Origin: Lepeophtheirus salmonis
Taxonomy: Eukaryota; Arthropoda; Copepoda; Siphonostomatoida; Caligidae
Reading direction: 5' to 3'
DNA: 64,000 nucleotides
Assembly: GCF_016086655.4 (NCBI RefSeq)
Contig: NC_052133.2
Span: 45,314,383 to 45,378,382 of the forward strand
A program made the translations under genes and the position numbers. The notes beneath the pieces were generated by a model that was not told where the DNA came from, made no database searches, and saw only the letters and a list, made by a program, of their open reading frames with translations. Positions 25,626 through 38,007 of this stretch are shown piece after piece. Position 1 is the stretch's first letter, and the number at the start of each line of letters is the position of its first letter.

Positions 25626-25708
25626 GATCACCCCATAAGCGTATTTTATTTTATTTTTCTATACAGAATTACAGAAAAAATTACAGATCAATTTTATTGA
25701 AACCATAT

Positions 25709-25850
25709 TAGAAGGTTATATATGTTAACATTAAGAGGCCATTAATTTTTGAGAAGTTTAAGGTTAAGGTAACACAAATATTAAATCGTAAAATCGACCA
25801 TAACCTTTAAAAAAATTTAGATACTTATCTCAAACTAAATTTTGAAAGGT
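25709..25850 (+). repeat. Dispersed repeat R2, copy b
   Basis: The core reads AAGAGGCCATTAATTTTTGA, then GGTTAAGGTAACACAAA and ATCGACCATAACCTTTAAA. Similarity to 38008-38170 extends through this whole stretch in the same order. Homology may resume at 25930-25990 ('GAGGTTTGTGCTCTAC'), which resembles the end of the third copy. Confidence 0.6.
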
Positions 25851-27090
25851 CAAAATAGCAAAAAAAAAAACCCGTTCAAAATGCATCACATTAACCATAA
25901 CTTCTGAAAAAAATTGAGATGCATAACTCAAATGAGTGTTAATTTTTAGGAAGAAAGATTTTTGTTGGAGGTTTGTGCTCTACCATGTGCCACTTTTAGT
26001 TTGTTTATTCCTAGAAAACATTGCCATTATGCTGTAGCACCTTGTATTGTAAAGGACAACCAAAAAAAAAAAGAAGAAGAGTTCACTTTTATGATCATGT
26101 ATAATTTCTTTTAAATTTAACTCAAGGATATATTTTGTGCAGTAAAATTTGTGTAGAATAACTTAAGCGTAAATCCATTAGAACTATAAAAAAGTTTAGT
26201 TATTATAGTAGATTTGCTCTGTAAAAAAAAAGTTTCATGTTTGACTTTTTTGTAGATGAAAAATATGTGAAACTTCTAGTTAAATATACGTTACTATTAA
26301 TCTAATTTCTTCTTATTTTCTGTCTTCAGAAAACGGCATTTCAACAAAAGAAAATTAAATTTAAAAAATTAAAATTATTATTTGTTGCTATACGACATCG
26401 TTATTCATTGTTCTGGATCAACTAAGGGTTCCATTTATTGAGAAGCTCAGATCTAAATTTATATTTTTCCATACAATAAAAAATATTTATACATATACTA
26501 ACATTATGTCAAATTGGACGTCGTGTTCAATAAGTTGTGTCTTTTTTTGTATTAATAATATTTCATGCAACATTAAATTTTTTACGCACACTTATAAAAA
26601 AATGAATATAATTGCATTTGATTTTTCCCACTGTATCGTTATGTTACTCAAATTGTAGATTGGAGTCGTTTAGCAAAATTCAAAACAACATGCAACCTAC
26701 ATTACTAATAAATATGCTCATAAAAAATAGTGTTCTTAAGGTGTAATATATTTTTTATTAATATTATTATTTAGTATTGAAAAAAAAAGTGTTATAAATA
26801 TAAATAATAAACTAAATTCAAGCTTACCATAGTTAAAGTGATTTCACTAATAAGTATTTAAGATCGCGACAATTTTAATTATTTCTTAGCCTTATTTACT
26901 TTGTATATCTTTTGTTCATTTTCTGCATCAACTCGTGTGAGCTAATTTACCCTTTCCCTTCCGCAACCGTCTATTTTACTTTTAAAATTAATAAATAATT
27001 TTTATATATTTATTAATCATAAATGGTGTAATAATTTAAGTTAATTTTTGAGTTTAAGAAGAAAATAAATGAGCATATATAAATTGTTCT
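25851..27090. other. A+T-rich intergenic stretch
   Basis: Apart from the possible tail of repeat R2 at 25930-25990, no feature could be supported. Confidence 0.45.
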
Positions 27091-27924
27091 GAGGTTGTGA
27101 ATTCAGAAAATGAGTTACAAATTCATGCTTGGTTACGCGAACCTCTTCATAGAGCCATAGTTAATACAACAATAATAAAAGGTTACTCAACAAAAATGCA
27201 GGTACACAGTTCATTTGTAAAGAAGGAAAGCAAAATTTGAGGGTGTTTAAACTTTGTGGAATAAAGTCAATCATAATCCTGAAATTGTGGCACAGAAAAC
27301 GACGGTATTTTAAATTGAATGTGCTATTATCGAGCCAAAGAAAATAAATTTATTGTCACCATTTCATGCAAATTTGTCAATGTTGTCTAGACCTAGTTTT
27401 CAAGAAAATAAAAATATGGTATTGAAATATGTCCAACGATCAGACGAGGCACTTGATGTAAAAACAAATTATAATATTTTCAAAAGAAGAATATGAAAAT
27501 GGGAAATAAATCGGAAAAATAAACAAAATTCTAGTCATAAACGACTCAGAAAATCAGGATTATGGATGGTCAGTAAAAAGACAAATGAAAGTGCTAAATA
27601 GTGAAAATGAAAAATAGAAGATAAAATTGACAAGACTATAACCGGAGTCAATGCTGCAGGACTCTCCGTGTTTAACCTAGAATAACAAGGATGGCATAAT
27701 TAAGTCATGACATATCCAGTATAATTCTAACCTATGACACTTATTGTTCTCATCTAAATGGATCTGCTAAAACAATCAATCTTGAACTAGAGGGGAAAAA
27801 AATCGCTGCATCTGAAGCTCTTTCTGAGGTCTGTTCAAAAACTGTCAGTGATTATTATTTATTTGACTGTATACCACTTAAAAAAGACTCTGAATTTATT
27901 CCTGAGGAGCCAAGTACTATGTGA
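27091..27924 (+). pseudogene. Unrecognised degenerate coding-like region
   Basis: Two open segments on the plus strand have protein-like composition. The first, near 27095-27240, has blocks such as ENELQIHAWLREPLHRAIV. The second, 27700-27924 (74 codons to TGA), contains LTYDTYCSHLNGSAKTINL, KKIAASEALSEVCSKTVSD and YYLFDCIPLKKDSEF. The sequence between them is frame-broken. I do not recognise a domain. It could be a decayed transposon protein or an old duplicate of a host gene. No start codon or splice structure was established. Confidence 0.28.
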
Positions 27925-28849
27925 CATTCATTGAAAGTATTAAAATTACGTAATGCATTACAAATAGTAAAATATTTTGAAAAAAATGCTGTCATCCTTT
28001 TCAGGCCCAAAGTAATCAAGTCTTTCCGTATATATTTTTGCGACTTCCTTTAGTGTACATGTATATCACTAGTGGATTAGAACTAGTGGAACCTTCAGTA
28101 TATTTTGAGAATTTTTCAAATTTTAAATTGTGTCTATGCAAAAGCGTATTTTAACAAAATTACATTGAATGGAAAACCAAAATGAAGTACCTAGACCAAT
28201 ACATTTTGACGCTTACTGTACTTGAATGCAGTCCAAATTGGAATAATTAATTGTCTAAAATGTAATTTATTATGACATTCCCACACTGTATTGAAGCATC
28301 ACCTTAAATGTCATAATGAGAATGATGAAAATGATCCCAATTTTGCCCAAGAAATTAATTTACATGATATATTACCAATAGTAAAAATATTAAGAAGAAC
28401 ATATATTATCACCGTTTTAGGATGCTTAATCATTAATACTTTACTATCCATTTGATATTTTTTCTCGATTTATGTATTTATTAAACCAAAAGAAATATAA
28501 ATAACATATAAAAATATGTATACTAAAATAGCAAAGGATAATAAATGAATGAAGAGATCATACAAAATAGATGTAAAGAACCAAATCAAAATTAAAAGTC
28601 CTAATGAACTTTTAATTACGGAATGTATTATGAAAATATTTAATGACATCATTCAATTTGATTAAAAATAGTAATGATTCGTATTCCTCTAAAATTCACT
28701 ATCCTTTGTAAATATTTCTAATCAACTTAGAAATCTAGATTTTGATATTTTAGATCTTATGAATGATTTTACGCTGTTCAAAGTTCTTAAAGGATTGAAA
28801 ATTTTTGAATGATTATAATGAAAATGTAACAAAAGAGGGAGGAGGCGAG
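27925..28849. other. A+T-rich intergenic stretch
   Basis: A short open block near 28280-28410 ('HLKCHNENDENDPNFAQE') may belong with the upstream degenerate region. Otherwise nothing is supported. Confidence 0.35.
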
Positions 28850-29470
28850 TTTACAAAAACGTGAGCCCTCAGCTCTAGAAATTGACTCCATATGAGAACC
28901 AAACCCCTTGCAGAGCATGACTATTTAATCATACTCCAGCTTGGTACACTCCAAACTCCTCTGGAGAGCAGCACACATCCTCTCCTCCGGACGCACGTAA
29001 ATAGAGTAGTCGGTTTGATTCGTGTCTGTATAAGAGGGTGGCCACATGTTTTGGTCCCAAACGTGCAGGAAGTTGTATATCAGGAAGGATGAGGCTTTAG
29101 CAGCGCAATGACACGGACCGGTGTGAAATTAAAGTTATCCGTGAACTTTTATCTAGCCCAAAGTAGTACTTTATGTTCCAATATTCAATGTAAGCATCTG
29201 CATTGAGCTGCTCCTTCCTTTTCACCCAAATGGGAGGGCAGACTCCACAACACCTGAAACCATTTTCTGAAGACATGTCTCACTGAAGCTCAGACATTAT
29301 CTGCATACTCAGTTGTTCTGCTTATTTACAGTCCCATCCAAAGTGAAAAACTTTTCATCAGAATATAAAAAAATATTATGTATAAGATGTCTTGTTTTTC
29401 TCCATCTAGTAAATGAGTTTGCACCATTTACGAGAAGGATCATCCCTCATTGACTTATACTGATCTTGTA
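28850..29470 (-). pseudogene. Mariner-like transposase remnant (DDE domain)
   Basis: Reading the minus strand from about 29470, blocks match mariner-type catalytic-domain order. SDEKFFTLDGTVNKQNN (about 29360-29310) is the first catalytic Asp motif. It is followed by a KEQLNADAYIEYW-like stretch, a KKFTDNF-like stretch near 29140, and HPLIQTRIKPT-type remains of the SPDLNPLD region near 29030. Multiple frameshifts and stops break it. No terminal repeats were found. The resemblance is to transposases I associate with sea lice and other crustaceans. Confidence 0.65.
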
Positions 29471-30374
29471 AGGTTCTTCAATTGTTTTTTGTATCTACAT
29501 ATAATTGATTTTGATAGAATAAACAAAATATTTTTAAATATTGTAAGTCAGACCAAAAATTTGAAATGTTTTCCAAATTTGAACAGAGTTTTTAATTGAA
29601 ATGTTACTTTTTTAAATAAAAAGTATTCGCTCTTAATAAATTATGTTTGTTTTTTTTGTAATAAAGACAAATAAGACTTTTACAATTTGTACATATATCC
29701 TGATGTTATCTTCAATCCAATATATAGTATAACATAAGTGAAAGTATATAAAATAAAGTAAAAAGGTTGTTCCACTTCGTTAAAAATGTTTAACGTACCA
29801 TTATTGAACTTCCTTTTATAAATATAATAACAAAACTAATTCCAAAAGTACTTCATATCTGAAAAATAAAAAAAAATGGTATTATCTTAAATATCATGAG
29901 CAGAAACAAAAGTTAAAATAAATTAAACATTTTGGAGATATTTAATATTTAAACTTTTTTAAATAGTTATGCAGAAAAATCTACTATTCAAACTTTAATG
30001 GTTGAAGCATCAAATTACTCAAGGGAAATACTTTTTCAACACGTTGTTGTCTTTATTGTATACTGCAACTTTTTCTGAAAAAAGAAACGGAAAAAAGTAA
30101 TATTAGAATACTTTCTAATATTTTATTCGATACTGTACTATAAATTTTCAAAGTAACGTTTTTTTGGAAGTACAGCAATACATTTCTATATGATAACCAG
30201 TATTTCTTACTAGAAATTGTATTACTGTCCTTTTGGAAACTGAATATCAGTTTTGAGTTCGGGAAAGTGCATTTTACACAATTGTTTTGCATATCTCCTG
30301 TAGTTGTATATTGATCAGTCATGTGGTTTAATGAAAAAAACTGGCTAATAATGGATCAAAATATACTTTATCTT
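29471..30374. other. A+T-rich intergenic stretch
   Basis: No gene is supported. The minus-strand frame at 30053-30322 has no recognised content. Confidence 0.45.
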
Positions 30375-31000
30375 TCAATCACTGTTTTACAAAACAAAAA
30401 AGTCTAAAAAATTCCCTTCGGAATCGTCTTCTACTGAGATTGCAAAGCAGATATGGATCACCTGGGCCAATGTCTACAACATGAACAAGCTGTTTGAATA
30501 ACAAAAAAGACATTTTTCCGAATCCTGGCTGGGGTTGGAGGAGATTGATGGAGCGTGACAACAAAAAACTTTGAAGCAGAGCCAAAAAAATCAATTAACA
30601 CCCATACAACCAAATGAGTGAGTCTGACTGGACACTTCAAATTGCTTTTAAGAATATTAGTATACATTAGAGTCTGGCACTTGAGTAAAGGTAATTGTCG
30701 ACGATTAAATGTTATGTTTTGGACGTCTGCAATGCTGCCGAGCCCTTTCTAATGATATAAAGTCTGCTCCAGGTAGTCATTGATGGAAAACGACGAATTC
30801 TTGCACCACGTCAATACCAAGTCTTGTCGGGTTAAGTACCCAAACATTAAGGCCCTGAAAGCAGCAGTTTTCGAGGAGTGCAATGCAATTTACAAAGGAT
30901 AATTTGATGAAGGTGTGAGTTAACTTTTATAAGCACCTGGAGACCATGGGCAATGCCAATGGTGGCTACATTGACTAATTTAATCATATAGGAATCATGT
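30375..31000 (+). pseudogene. Mariner-like transposase remnant, N- and C-terminal parts
   Basis: Plus-strand blocks in different frames: EPKKSINTHTTK near 30580-30615 corresponds to the DPTKSIRTHAxxL helix-turn-helix segment also seen at 51630-51930 on the other strand. KYPNIKALKAAVFEECNAIY near 30835-30895 is the C-terminal HPNxxALKxAVxEEW block, followed by a broken GDHGQCQWWLH tail near 30945. The catalytic core between them is mostly missing. Termini were not identified. Confidence 0.6.
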
Positions 31001-33159
31001 TTCAAAGTCACGTATCTCACTATATATGTGATTTTTGTAAAAGCAAAAGGATAAAGGTAGGAGTAAGAAATAGGGTATTACTGTATTAAGAACCTTTTAA
31101 ATATCAGCTGCCTGTTGTATGATTTTAGGGAGAGAAAATAAATTACTGCTATATAAAGTATAACCTTTTACTTTTCAAAATTTACTTGATGATGCATTTT
31201 TAAGTCAATTTACAGGAAAAATTGTCAAGAATTCTTCTTTTAGATGTAGATGTTAACACACTGACGACTTATTAAATTATGAACCAATAATAAATAGAGA
31301 GAACACCCATCAACCGACTGACTCACGAAGATACTAAAGAGCTCACTTCGTTTTAGATCAGGATTTATCAAGATAATATTAATGTATATGGTCCATTCAT
31401 AAAATAACACCTTGACACGTAGTAACGTATGATTATCTTAAATTGAGTTATTTGCATGACAGTAATTTAAAAGATCTTAGAAGAAAGTGACCAACAATTA
31501 TTTTCATGAAAGTCAAAAGATGACTTTTTAGTAAAACTAAAGGGAAAAAGCGGACCGTCCAAAAGTTAACTACAATAGCATAAATAAAAGGGAAGAAATA
31601 ATTTTATCAACTACGCATTCATGGAACACTATACTATGGATGAACAGAGGACAATTTTCAGAATTATACCTAAGAAACGATCAATAAGTTGTATTTTTGT
31701 AATGAAAGAAATTTTATCGATAAATATTAATAGATTGTTATCATTAAAATTATTATCGTCACTTTCAATCTTCAATTTTAAAAATAGTTCTATCCATTTC
31801 TTATCAATTATTTCAATAACTATGATAATCCTCATTAATATTTTTCTGATGCACTTTCTAAGTTATGAAATTATATCCATATAACAAAAAAAAGACAATA
31901 AAATTATTACTAACTTTTCCTAATATAATAATATTAATACAAGTGATCAAAAAAATTGAGTTTAACTAATTTGAAATTAACTCATGGATTCTAAATTAGA
32001 TCATTGCAATTCTAAATAATTAAATGAAGCCAACAAAATCGTAAATTAAGCGGGAGTATGACTTTTCAAATATTTATTATTGCAGCTGCCAACTTTAAGC
32101 CAATCGGCAACAAGAAAGGAAAAATATGTTATTTTTTTTCTTCTGAGTACTCCCTCATTCCCAATAGTCCTTTAAGCAAAACAAGGTAGAGAATTAAAGA
32201 ATTTACATTCCATATATATAATATTCCTTGCTGTAATTCACTAACGGAGAGTTTAGATCTAAATAACTTACCTTAAACATGAAGGTAGGTATAGTTTTGG
32301 TTTTTATTTTATTTAGAACAATTACTTTATATGAGAATTAGGGTTGAGAAAACAACACATGAATGTACCTACCTTCAAAAGCTTTCGGAAACTTTGTCGC
32401 AGTATTCATAGGTATAGTGAATTAAAATATATACTACAGTTTGCCATTTAGTTTCTATTCAGAACAATTTAAAAAAATCTAATAAAAAAAATATTAATAA
32501 ACATATCCTGCTCTAGTATAAAAATTGTTTAGTGAGAGGTAAAATATAACTGTTTGCTTACTAAAGTGTATATTATAACTTGTAAATATAAAATTTGCTG
32601 GAAAGGCTATTAATAAAAACTGTAGTGAACCTCCTTATTTTACATAGTTGAATTAAATTCAACGTTACTCAAAATATTTAGTGAATTTTAACATAATAAA
32701 CCATCGTTTTGCCATATTGTTTTTAACTATTTAATCCACTTGGCACTAATAAATATCAATTAAAATGCTAAATACTTATTTGAGTTTAAAAAAAGGAGAA
32801 AAAGTAAAATATTATTTGAAAATTAATCTTAACAACATTAGTTTGAAGGATCAAAAAAAAAAAATATTTTGATAATTATCGTTTAAACATTAAAAAAAAA
32901 TATTTAATATATTTATTAACATTTTTAATTAAATCTACAAGTATTTAGCTATAGTTTGTTTTATTAAATAAATATTCACTATTACACGGTAACAAAAAAC
33001 AAAATTGATGCACATTTTGTTTTTTTTTTCTTTCTTTTCTTTAAAGTAAAGTTCTTTACATGTAAATACTATTAAAAAATAGAAATATCATTGACATATT
33101 AGTGTAACTTGTTAAACTATGTATTTTAATTGTAATATAAAAATTAAAACACCAACGGA
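31001..33159. other. A+T-rich intergenic stretch
   Basis: No supported feature. The 31621-31884 region is open on both strands, typical of very low-complexity A+T-rich DNA and not of a gene. Confidence 0.45.
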
Positions 33160-33179
33160 AGCGATGATGCATCATCGCT
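33160..33179. repeat. Perfect 20-bp palindrome
   Basis: The arm AGCGATGATG is followed immediately by its exact reverse complement, with no spacer. It is markedly richer in G+C than the flanking A+T-rich DNA. It could be a dimeric transcription-factor site or a chance palindrome. Confidence 0.8.
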
Positions 33180-33289
33180 GACAATTATTTAATTAATAGT
33201 TTTTGATACAAGTGCGTATCGTTCTAAAACTATAATATCTTAATATACTTATCAAATAATACTTATCAAAAAGATTTAGGTTTGATGAA

Positions 33290-33720
33290 TTAGGTAGTCA
33301 AAGCTTAGTCTATTAGTAATTGTCTTGTATCTCTCAAGTCTTTTCATGCGTTGTTGTGCTTCCAGTCCTTGAACTTTGGTAATTTCTCTTGATTTATGAT
33401 CTAGTTAAGACCTCACAATGCAGCTCACAGCATTTTTGCTAATGTTTAACTCACTTGTAATCTGACGGATGTTACTACTAGGGGCAGCTTCAATTTTGAC
33501 CTTTACTACACTGATGTTGGCTTCTATGCATGCAGAACATGACACTCTATTCCATGGGCTATTCGAAAGAGATGTTAGTGGCATTGTAATTGTAATTGAC
33601 TTTGTACACCAGGGTTATGGAGACGCAGAAACGTTTAGCAATGCCCTTCATCTTGTCTTCAAGGTCTATGTGCCCAGTAATTGTCTTTCTTAGCTCCTGC
33701 ATAACTTTAATTTAATATAG
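33290..33720 (-). pseudogene. Tc1-like transposase N-terminal (helix-turn-helix) remnant
   Basis: On the minus strand the order is MQELRKTITGHIDLEDKMK, GIAKRFCVSITLVYKV, then after frame breaks NIRQITSELNISKNAVSCI (near 33475-33420), LDHKSREITKVQ and MKRLERYKTI (near 33340). This matches the paired-like DNA-binding region of Tc1/mariner transposases: helix-turn-helix 1, linker, helix-turn-helix 2 with IRxxAxxLxISxxxVxxIV, then the KKRLERAK motif. The catalytic domain is absent. A chance plus-strand frame overlaps it (33469-33693). Confidence 0.6.
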
Positions 33721-34945
33721 ACATACGCTCCCCTTTCCTTTTCTATTTTAATATAAAATGCTGAAATTTAGCCATACTTACTTGGTGCTAAACCTCATCT
33801 AAAGTCACATTTAGTGTTTCTTATCTTAAACTTGTACTCCCGTTTTTTTAAAAGACACATAATACATTAGCTTTTACAAATGTTGCTACATTGATGTTCC
33901 TTCGATCAAGTAGTCATCCTATTTAAGAACGAGTAATCCTCAGACCAAGAACTAATTTTTCTTTCTTAATAAAAATATGCTTATGATATTCAGAGCCATA
34001 AAATAAATTCAACTGGACTAAAATAAAATCTAATCCATAAGATAAAATTCAAGGTAAAAGCTAATAATATTTTGGGATTTATGAAGAATAAATATTTTGA
34101 AAAAATAGATGTAACCTTTTTGCACACACATTGACTTAAAAGTCAATGATCCACTTTCGAAAATTTTCCATCATAATACTATTAAATTTTATGTTTTCGA
34201 TACACTTATGAAATACATAATTAGTCAACTAACCAATAAATTTATATTACAATTACAAAATATATACAAAATTACAACTGTAATAAAATTATGTATTCAA
34301 ATACGTATTAATTTTAAATGTATGATAATTATAAAAATATCCGAATAAATCTAAGTCACATGGAAAAAAATGTATTCTATAAAATTTTTATAACTTACTT
34401 GTTGAGTAGTATGAAAAAGATCTTCTATTATTTGCTATCCAAAGATTGAATATTGCCTCATTAAAAGATTTATCAGCTTGTTGTAGCTTGAAATTTAGTC
34501 AAACACAGGATGTTCAAGATATGTACAATTACTTTCAAAAAAATTTATTATTTCTTCATAAACAAAACTGTGAAAGAATATCAAATAGATTATGAACTAC
34601 TTTGTGGGACTAAGAATAATTGTTTTTAGTTTTGAGCAGCAATTCATTTTTTTCATTTTGTGTTAATGAAGACAATGCTATGTGACAGGTTTTGAGAAAT
34701 CAGGAGCTTTCATAAAGTAAAATATATGCATCCATTGAAAATAGATAAAGTCCTCAGTTATATTTTGAATATAGTATTGTTCAGATAGATCTTCTCCGAA
34801 AACATGATATTTTGCATTTTTATCTAGTTAGTGTTTAATTCAATTTGTTACTGCAATAATTTCTTAATAAGGCATATTCTCATAACAAAAATATGTTTTC
34901 ATTTCATTGTCTAAAATTATAATTATAACTTATCGTCCTTTAAAC
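33721..34945. other. A+T-rich intergenic stretch
   Basis: No gene or bounded repeat was recognised. Confidence 0.5.
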
Positions 34946-35388
34946 CAGGGATTTCCAACAACTGGCCTGTGGGCTGCATTATGTTTAAATTCTGGTCACT
35001 ACTAATTCCTACTTCAAATAGTATTTTGTTTTTAAATTATCTTTCTGGAAAAAAAAATATGAGAAAACAAAGAAACATTTTTTTTGTTAGGTTTTCTTTT
35101 TAAAAAAGATGATTCAATCAAATTATGCACAGAAGAACTTTTTTTTTTAATTGAAAAAAAAATTAAAATCCTTTAGATGCCCTTGAATAGGGTTGCCAGG
35201 CTGGCCTTTTCATAAGCAGCTTGACTTTGGAAAAATTAGATTTAGCCTAAATTTTAAATAAATATGTATTTAACAGTTTTGTTTTATCAAGCCATTTTTA
35301 GTGAAATTTAATATTAAAGATTCTGTGGGCCATTAAAATATTTCAAGTGGCAATGCGACCTTGTATTTTAAAAGTTTGGACATCCTTG
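34946..35388. mobile_element. hAT-type MITE
   Basis: The left end CAGGGATTTCCAACAACTGG and the right end (read inward CAAGGATGTCCAAACTTTT) form an imperfect inverted pair of the common hAT form CAGGGGTxTCCAAACxxxGG. Both ends continue into 'TGTGGGC' motifs facing inward. The flanking octamers CTTTAAAC (34938-34945) and TTTTAGAC (35389-35396) agree at six of eight positions, consistent with an aged 8-bp target duplication. The 443-bp interior is non-coding. Confidence 0.6.
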
Positions 35389-35719
35389 TTTTAGACTAAC
35401 ACATTCACATGTCTTTGTTGGATCAAAGTAACGTTCATGTACAGAATTTTTAAGTTTTATATATCTTCGTAGCTCTAAATCAACTATTTCTTAAATTACA
35501 GGGCTCTTGTTCAGGATCTACAATAACATAAAATATTCATATTTAGTAAACACAAAAATAACTATCAATTTTTTATTAGGTTTATATGTGGTTCTTAAAT
35601 TTTTTATGACATTAATTATCGTTTGTAATAACCAGGTCAAAATGACAGGTGATACATTTTTTGACAAAAATGTATTTTTTTGAAAAAGATAACTGTTACA
35701 AAAAGATTATATTTCACTT

Positions 35720-36000
35720 TATATTATGGTAAGGTTTATAAAAAAATTAAGGACATTCGGCACAATTTGTCAAGGACGTTACTAAGAGTCCCAAGTGATG
35801 GTTTCATGGACCGTTTCATACCTACGAGGACTTGTGGGTTTTATTCTTATTTATCCCTCCTCTAAAGGTTGTAGACGTTGTAGATTGTACTCTTCGATAC
35901 TCGAGGATATTATCAAGGTACGCTGGGACGTGTCCCCGGCAAGCAAAATGAATGATGGTGTTCCTCCGGGTCTCCTCCATCATTAATACTTGTATTGAAT
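35720..36000 (-). pseudogene. Tc1/mariner transposase N-terminal fragment
   Basis: The minus strand from 35995 reads MMEETRRNTIIHFACRGHVP, then a NILEYRRVQSTT-like block, KTHKSSRYET, and in another frame LVGMKRSMKPSLGTLSNVL. This matches the order of a Tc1/mariner DNA-binding region with a KTHKSRRDRKRTP linker and a GxKRSIKxxPGTxxxxLAK second helix-turn-helix. At least two frameshifts are present and there is no catalytic domain. Confidence 0.55.
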
Positions 36001-36929
36001 TAAATGCTGTGCAACTAACTTAAGCTATTGTTAAGCCACATACTTTAACATGGAAATAACCCAGTAAATGTTTTCTTTGTTGTTCAGGATGTAGTCAAAA
36101 ATGTTAACAGAACGACCATGAGGACAAAATCTAATACATGAGTTAATTGAATTATTTTCTATTTTTTATGGAGACAAAAATGACTGGAGATTGATATAAT
36201 ATATTGAAATAATGCATTGTTTTCCTCTTAATATTAATTTATTTTCTTTTTCTGAGGAATTAATCTTAATAAGTTTTCCAAATGTTATACAAGGTGTGGC
36301 AACATAATATCCTCTACTATTATGCGAGGCAATTAGGCTGTAGATGTAGTACCAGGGTGGGCGTAGTTTATTTCTAGAGATAGGATATAACAATTATAGT
36401 CATTTTTTCTAATCGTTGGAGTGGTAAGGAACCTGCCTTTACCATCGAATTAAATTAAAGCAATTAATGGCTTGACATAATAGCTTATTAAACTAATTAC
36501 AATTTAGCTCATGAGTTTATATTAATGCAATTTATAAAAATCAGGTCATTGCTTTAATTTTTAATTTACTTAAAAACATTTTTTAGACGCATTAGAAATT
36601 TGCAAAATGCTTTTAATGCAAATAATTTCACGAAGAGTGATGCTAGAGAGAGAATAATGGTCCCATGAAAAAATATTAGACTTCTATGTAGTTAGTCTAA
36701 ATATAATAGTTGGTACTGGATATTATTAAATTCTTTGCAGAATCGCCAATAACTAATTATTTATTCATTTTATCTTCTATTATTTTGACAAAAAAATATA
36801 TATTATGTAATTTTAAATGTTTTTTTAACTATCCTTCTCAAAACCTCTTAATAAAAGCTATTTAAAGAGAATGAAACTAAATAATTGTTCTTTATATTAC
36901 ATAATTATATTTTATTGATTTTAGTGGGT
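36001..36929. other. A+T-rich intergenic stretch
   Basis: Near 36290 the words TACAAGGTGTGGCAACATAA and, near 36352, CAGGGTGGGCG resemble mariner-type termini, but no inverted partner was found. Otherwise nothing is supported. Confidence 0.35.
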
Positions 36930-37165
36930 TGTTTGTTATTTATTTATGTATGTTGACGAGAATTAATATGAAAATTGATGCATATGCTATTACTATATTT
37001 TATTGATTTTTATTCAGTTTATATTGTTATTCATATTTTGTCGTTGAGATGCTAATGTTTTTAAATCATATTAGTGAATATTTATGTTTGTTAGCCTTGA
37101 ACTGGTAAAGTAATTTCAAACCATGTTTAATTATATTTCTTCTAATGCAACTTCACTAGAAAGTT
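36930..37165 (+). repeat. Dispersed repeat R3, copy a
   Basis: It aligns by eye with 55200-55450 in the same orientation over about 230 bases. Shared anchors are GTTATTTATTT, ATATGAAAATTGA, ATTTTTATTCAGT, TTATTCATATTTT, GTTGAGRTGCTWATGTT, GAATATTTATGTTT and AGAAAGTTTTA. Neither copy has visible ends or coding capacity. Confidence 0.6.
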
Positions 37166-37370
37166 TTAGATTATGTATTATGTACCATGTAAATAGAGCT
37201 AAAAAATTACTGGTTATTAAAATAACGAAATTTATTCTATTCATTGCATGGACAATAGGGAATTTCACACATGAGCATTTGAAGCTTTCATTATGGAGAG
37301 GGGTGATTAGCCTTAAAAGTTATTGCCACTGTAATTAAATTACTTATATAAATTAGTTTATTATAATTGG

Positions 37371-37390
37371 GTTTGTACAAGTTGCAACCA
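37371..37390 (+). repeat. Repeat R4 motif, copy a
   Basis: GTTTGTACAAGTTGCAACCA. This shares the TACAAGTTGCAAC core with 37681-37709, 39961-39990 and (minus strand) 50591-50645. Its function is unknown. Confidence 0.5.
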
Positions 37391-37680
37391 AAAAATGTTA
37401 AGAAGGATTTACAGTACTGGGGATAAGGATCATGCAATCGTGGAGTATTCCATGGGTGATGGATGTATTTGAAAATTTAAATAATCACTAAAATTTAATT
37501 ATTTTGTAACATATTATACAGTTTAATTACCACCAATTATATTACACATAAATACACAATAGCCATGTAATTTTAATAGATAAAAATTTAATTATAGTAT
37601 TTTTCTAAAGTTGGTAATTAGAAAGATTAATTCTTTAATTAAACAATGTATTTTAAGACGAAGAAATCGGAACTTGTATA

Positions 37681-37709
37681 GTTTGCTTATACAAGTAGCA
37701 ACTTGAACA
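37681..37709 (+). repeat. Repeat R4 motif, copy b
   Basis: It contains GCTTATACAAGTAGCAACTT and is preceded by AACTTGTATAGTTT. It lies in direct orientation about 310 bp from copy a, so the pair could be the two ends of a small element with direct terminal repeats. A (TA)n microsatellite follows at about 37737-37753. Confidence 0.5.
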
Positions 37710-38007
37710 GACATCAAAATTGTACATAACACATTTATATATATATATATATACGAAAGGGATCTCAAAAGTTACAGACATCAACGTCAAGATGTCAACA
37801 ATCTTTTATAAAAGCTAGCCCCTTCTACCTATGTAGCATCTATTAGAAGTTATTTAACAAAGTTTCAACCATTTTGGACACACAGTTATTATGTAACAGT
37901 CGTTTGAGTGAATTAATGTGAGTGATGTTATGAAAAAGGACAAAATCGTGTATCGAGTGGTCATTTGATTAATTCAAAAGTTAATAATAGATTTTGGTCA
38001 AACTTAG

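Noticed and set aside
30379..30667. Minus-strand frames around 30.5 kb
   Set aside because: The VLIDFFGSA-like strings are the reverse reading of a plus-strand DPKKSINTHT transposase block; the same happens at 51742-51948 opposite the minus-strand copy.
31621..31884. Overlapping open frames on both strands
   Set aside because: Very low-complexity A+T-rich sequence; simultaneous openness on both strands signals low stop density, not coding.
33469..33693. Plus-strand 74-codon frame
   Set aside because: The opposite strand carries the recognisable transposase helix-turn-helix blocks, so the plus frame is its shadow.
36285..36365. Mariner-like terminal words (TACAAGGTGTGGCAAC and CAGGGTGGGCG)
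   Set aside because: No inverted partner or TA-bounded element could be delimited.
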